Source of the DNA: Candidatus Dojkabacteria bacterium UBA5209
GTDB taxonomy: Bacteria; Patescibacteriota; Dojkabacteria; SC72
NCBI GenBank assembly: GCA_002412645.1
Contig: DHVL01000024.1
Location: 1 to 5,406, forward strand
Direction: 5' to 3'
DNA length: 5,406 bases
Shown here: piece by piece, positions 4,070-5,406 of the stretch
How positions within the stretch are numbered: the stretch's first letter is position 1
Layout of the letters: every line of letters begins with the position of its first letter
Made by a program: the position numbers and the translations under genes
The notes under the pieces: model-generated
What the model saw: the letters and a program-made list of their open reading frames with translations, nothing else
What the model was told of the DNA's origin: nothing
The model's database searches: none

Positions 4070-5406
4070 ATGAAAAAAGTAGCAACCAATCACATATTTA
4101 CAAGATTAAGTAGAAACGCAAAGATATCCATTAGGAATGCATCTACAATATCCAAGCATCTTAAAAGCACATCAGTAGAGCCAGAACACATACTAGTAGG
4201 AATACTTCTAAACGAGAATTCCCTCGCTACTAAAACAGTTTTAACAATGGGGTTTAATATAAAAGAGATTTTAAGTACTGTACTTAAGAGTACAGCTTTG
4301 GATATTGTAACAGATAGTACTACACCGAAAGAGATAAAATTCTCTAAAGAATCCCAAACAGTACTACGAAAAGCATTTGATTGGTCACAGAGATACTCTC
4401 ATGTATATGTAGGGACAGAGCATATAATGATGGCAATATTAGAGTCTCCTGATCCATTTCTTAAAGATCTTTCTAAATATGGATTAGAACTAAAGAAATT
4501 TCAAAAACATCTAGGAGAATATGCAACATATCCATTAGGAGTACTTGCTAAGCCAGAAATAGTGGGGAAGAATGCTCAAAGAGGAAGCTTGCTAGAGATA
4601 ATAGGGAAAGATTTAGTAGAGCTAGCAAGAGAAGGTAAGCTAGATCCACTAGTAGGCAGGGAGGAAGAATTAAATAATATGGTAAAAATACTAAGTAGAA
4701 GAAAGAAAAATAACCCAATCGTAGTAGGAGATGCGGGAGTAGGTAAAACAGTATTAGTAGAGGGATTAGCACAGATGATAGCTGATGGAAAAGTACCACC
4801 CTCTTTGCGAGACATGAAGATAGTGTCTCTAGATGTAGCAAGTATAATGGCAGGAAGCAAAATGAGGGGAGATGTAGAAGAAAAGGTATTAGAAATAGTA
4901 AGTGAGGTAGTAGAATCAACAAACACAATACTCTTCATAGATGAGATACATACAATATTAACATCAGGAATACCAGGAGGTAATTCAGAGATAGCATCAA
5001 TACTTAAACCAGCACTTCTTAGAGATGATTTCAGATGTATAGGAGCGACTACTACAGATGAATACTCTGGATATTTTGAAAGTGATAATGCACTAGCAAG
5101 AAGATTCCAACCAATATTTCTTACAGAACCATCCATAGAGGAAACAGTTCAGATATTAAAAAATCTCAGACCAATATTAGAAGCACATCACAGTATAAAA
5201 ATAAGTGAAGAGGCACTACTACTTAGTGCAACTCTTTCAGATAGATATATTAGTGATAGATATTTACCAGATAAGGCAATAGATTTACTAGATGAAGCAA
5301 GTGCGACTAAAAAACTAAGTATAGAAGGTGAATATGAAGAGATATCATCCTTAATCTCTAAGCTAAGGAGCATTCAGAATGCGAAAGAGGAATACATAAT
5401 AAAAGG
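4070..5406 (+). CDS. clpC: ClpC-type AAA+ unfoldase, N-terminal half (partial)
   Basis: 445 complete residues plus two bases, open at the window end; family members are about 800-850 residues. ClpC is a hexameric Hsp100 ATPase that unfolds proteins and feeds them to the ClpP protease. Two Clp N repeats are visible: SVEPEHILVGILL (35-47) and VGTEHIMMAILE in the second. A conserved linker ELAREGKLDPLVGREEEL follows. In the first AAA+ domain, Walker A is GDAGVGKT (220-227), the pore loop SKMRGD holds Met265, Walker B is LFIDEIH (288-294), sensor 1 lies in CIGATTTDEY, and the arginine finger is ARRFQP with R344/R345. SDRYISDRYLPDKAIDLLDEA favours ClpC over ClpB, and the final residues look like the start of a short middle domain. 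An in-frame TAG at 4064-4066 fixes the start at 4070. No Shine-Dalgarno is present. The second ATPase domain and any ClpP-docking loop lie outside the window. Confidence 0.9.
   Translation, partial: MKKVATNHIFTRLSRNAKISIRNASTISKHLKSTSVEPEHILVGILLNENSLATKTVLTMGFNIKEILSTVLKSTALDIVTDSTTPKEIKFSKESQTVLRKAFDWSQRYSHVYVGTEHIMMAILESPDPFLKDLSKYGLELKKFQKHLGEYATYPLGVLAKPEIVGKNAQRGSLLEIIGKDLVELAREGKLDPLVGREEELNNMVKILSRRKKNNPIVVGDAGVGKTVLVEGLAQMIADGKVPPSLRDMKIVSLDVASIMAGSKMRGDVEEKVLEIVSEVVESTNTILFIDEIHTILTSGIPGGNSEIASILKPALLRDDFRCIGATTTDEYSGYFESDNALARRFQPIFLTEPSIEETVQILKNLRPILEAHHSIKISEEALLLSATLSDRYISDRYLPDKAIDLLDEASATKKLSIEGEYEEISSLISKLRSIQNAKEEYIIK

Noticed and set aside
4548..5136. Two long minus-strand reading frames (4548-4928 and 4576-5136)
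   Set aside because: They lie opposite the well-conserved first ATPase domain of clpC and translate to low-complexity Leu/Ser-rich sequence, as expected from the antisense of an AT-rich gene.

Overview
The window looks like a housekeeping segment from an AT-rich bacterial genome. All four protein genes and the rRNA genes lie on the + strand. My best guess is a candidate-phyla-radiation (Patescibacteria) bacterium. The reasons are the short four-S1-domain ribosomal protein S1 with an insertion in its second domain, the divergent rRNA, the near-exclusive use of AGA/AGG for arginine, very compact intergenic signals, and an endonuclease III that has lost its Fe-S ligands. This is inference, and no single feature proves the lineage. 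UGA is used as a stop (end of the first protein gene), so the UGA=Gly code of Gracilibacteria/SR1 is not supported.

Layout: 1-340 is the 3' end of 23S rRNA, beginning just after the A-loop region. 341-471 is a spacer with three stem-loops and no tRNA. 472-590 is 5S rRNA, and 603-629 is an intrinsic terminator that closes the rRNA operon. 630-913 is AT-rich and holds no gene I can support. A predicted extended -10 promoter (914-922) then precedes a two-gene unit: a thymidylate-kinase-like P-loop protein with an unexplained C-terminal extension (970-1965), and endonuclease III (1962-2588). The two are joined by an ATGA overlap. 2588-2674 is a GC-rich palindromic element between nth and the next promoter. 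2783-4012 encodes ribosomal protein S1, with its own promoter, leader hairpin and Shine-Dalgarno. It ends in a strong terminator (4028-4056) whose T-tract runs directly into an extended -10 box. From there a probably leaderless clpC-like gene starts at 4070 and runs off the window at 5406.

The genes cover translation (23S, 5S, S1), DNA precursor supply and repair (kinase, Nth) and protein quality control (ClpC). I see no defence system, mobile element with a transposase, or CRISPR array. The points most worth a second look are: base changes at normally near-invariant 23S positions, including the sarcin-ricin loop GAGA changed to GAAA; replacement of all four Fe-S cysteines of Nth by hydrophobic residues in register; the palindromic element with competing pairing partners; the kinase with GKGD in its P-loop and a helical tail of about 110 residues; and the terminator-promoter-leaderless-start arrangement in front of clpC.
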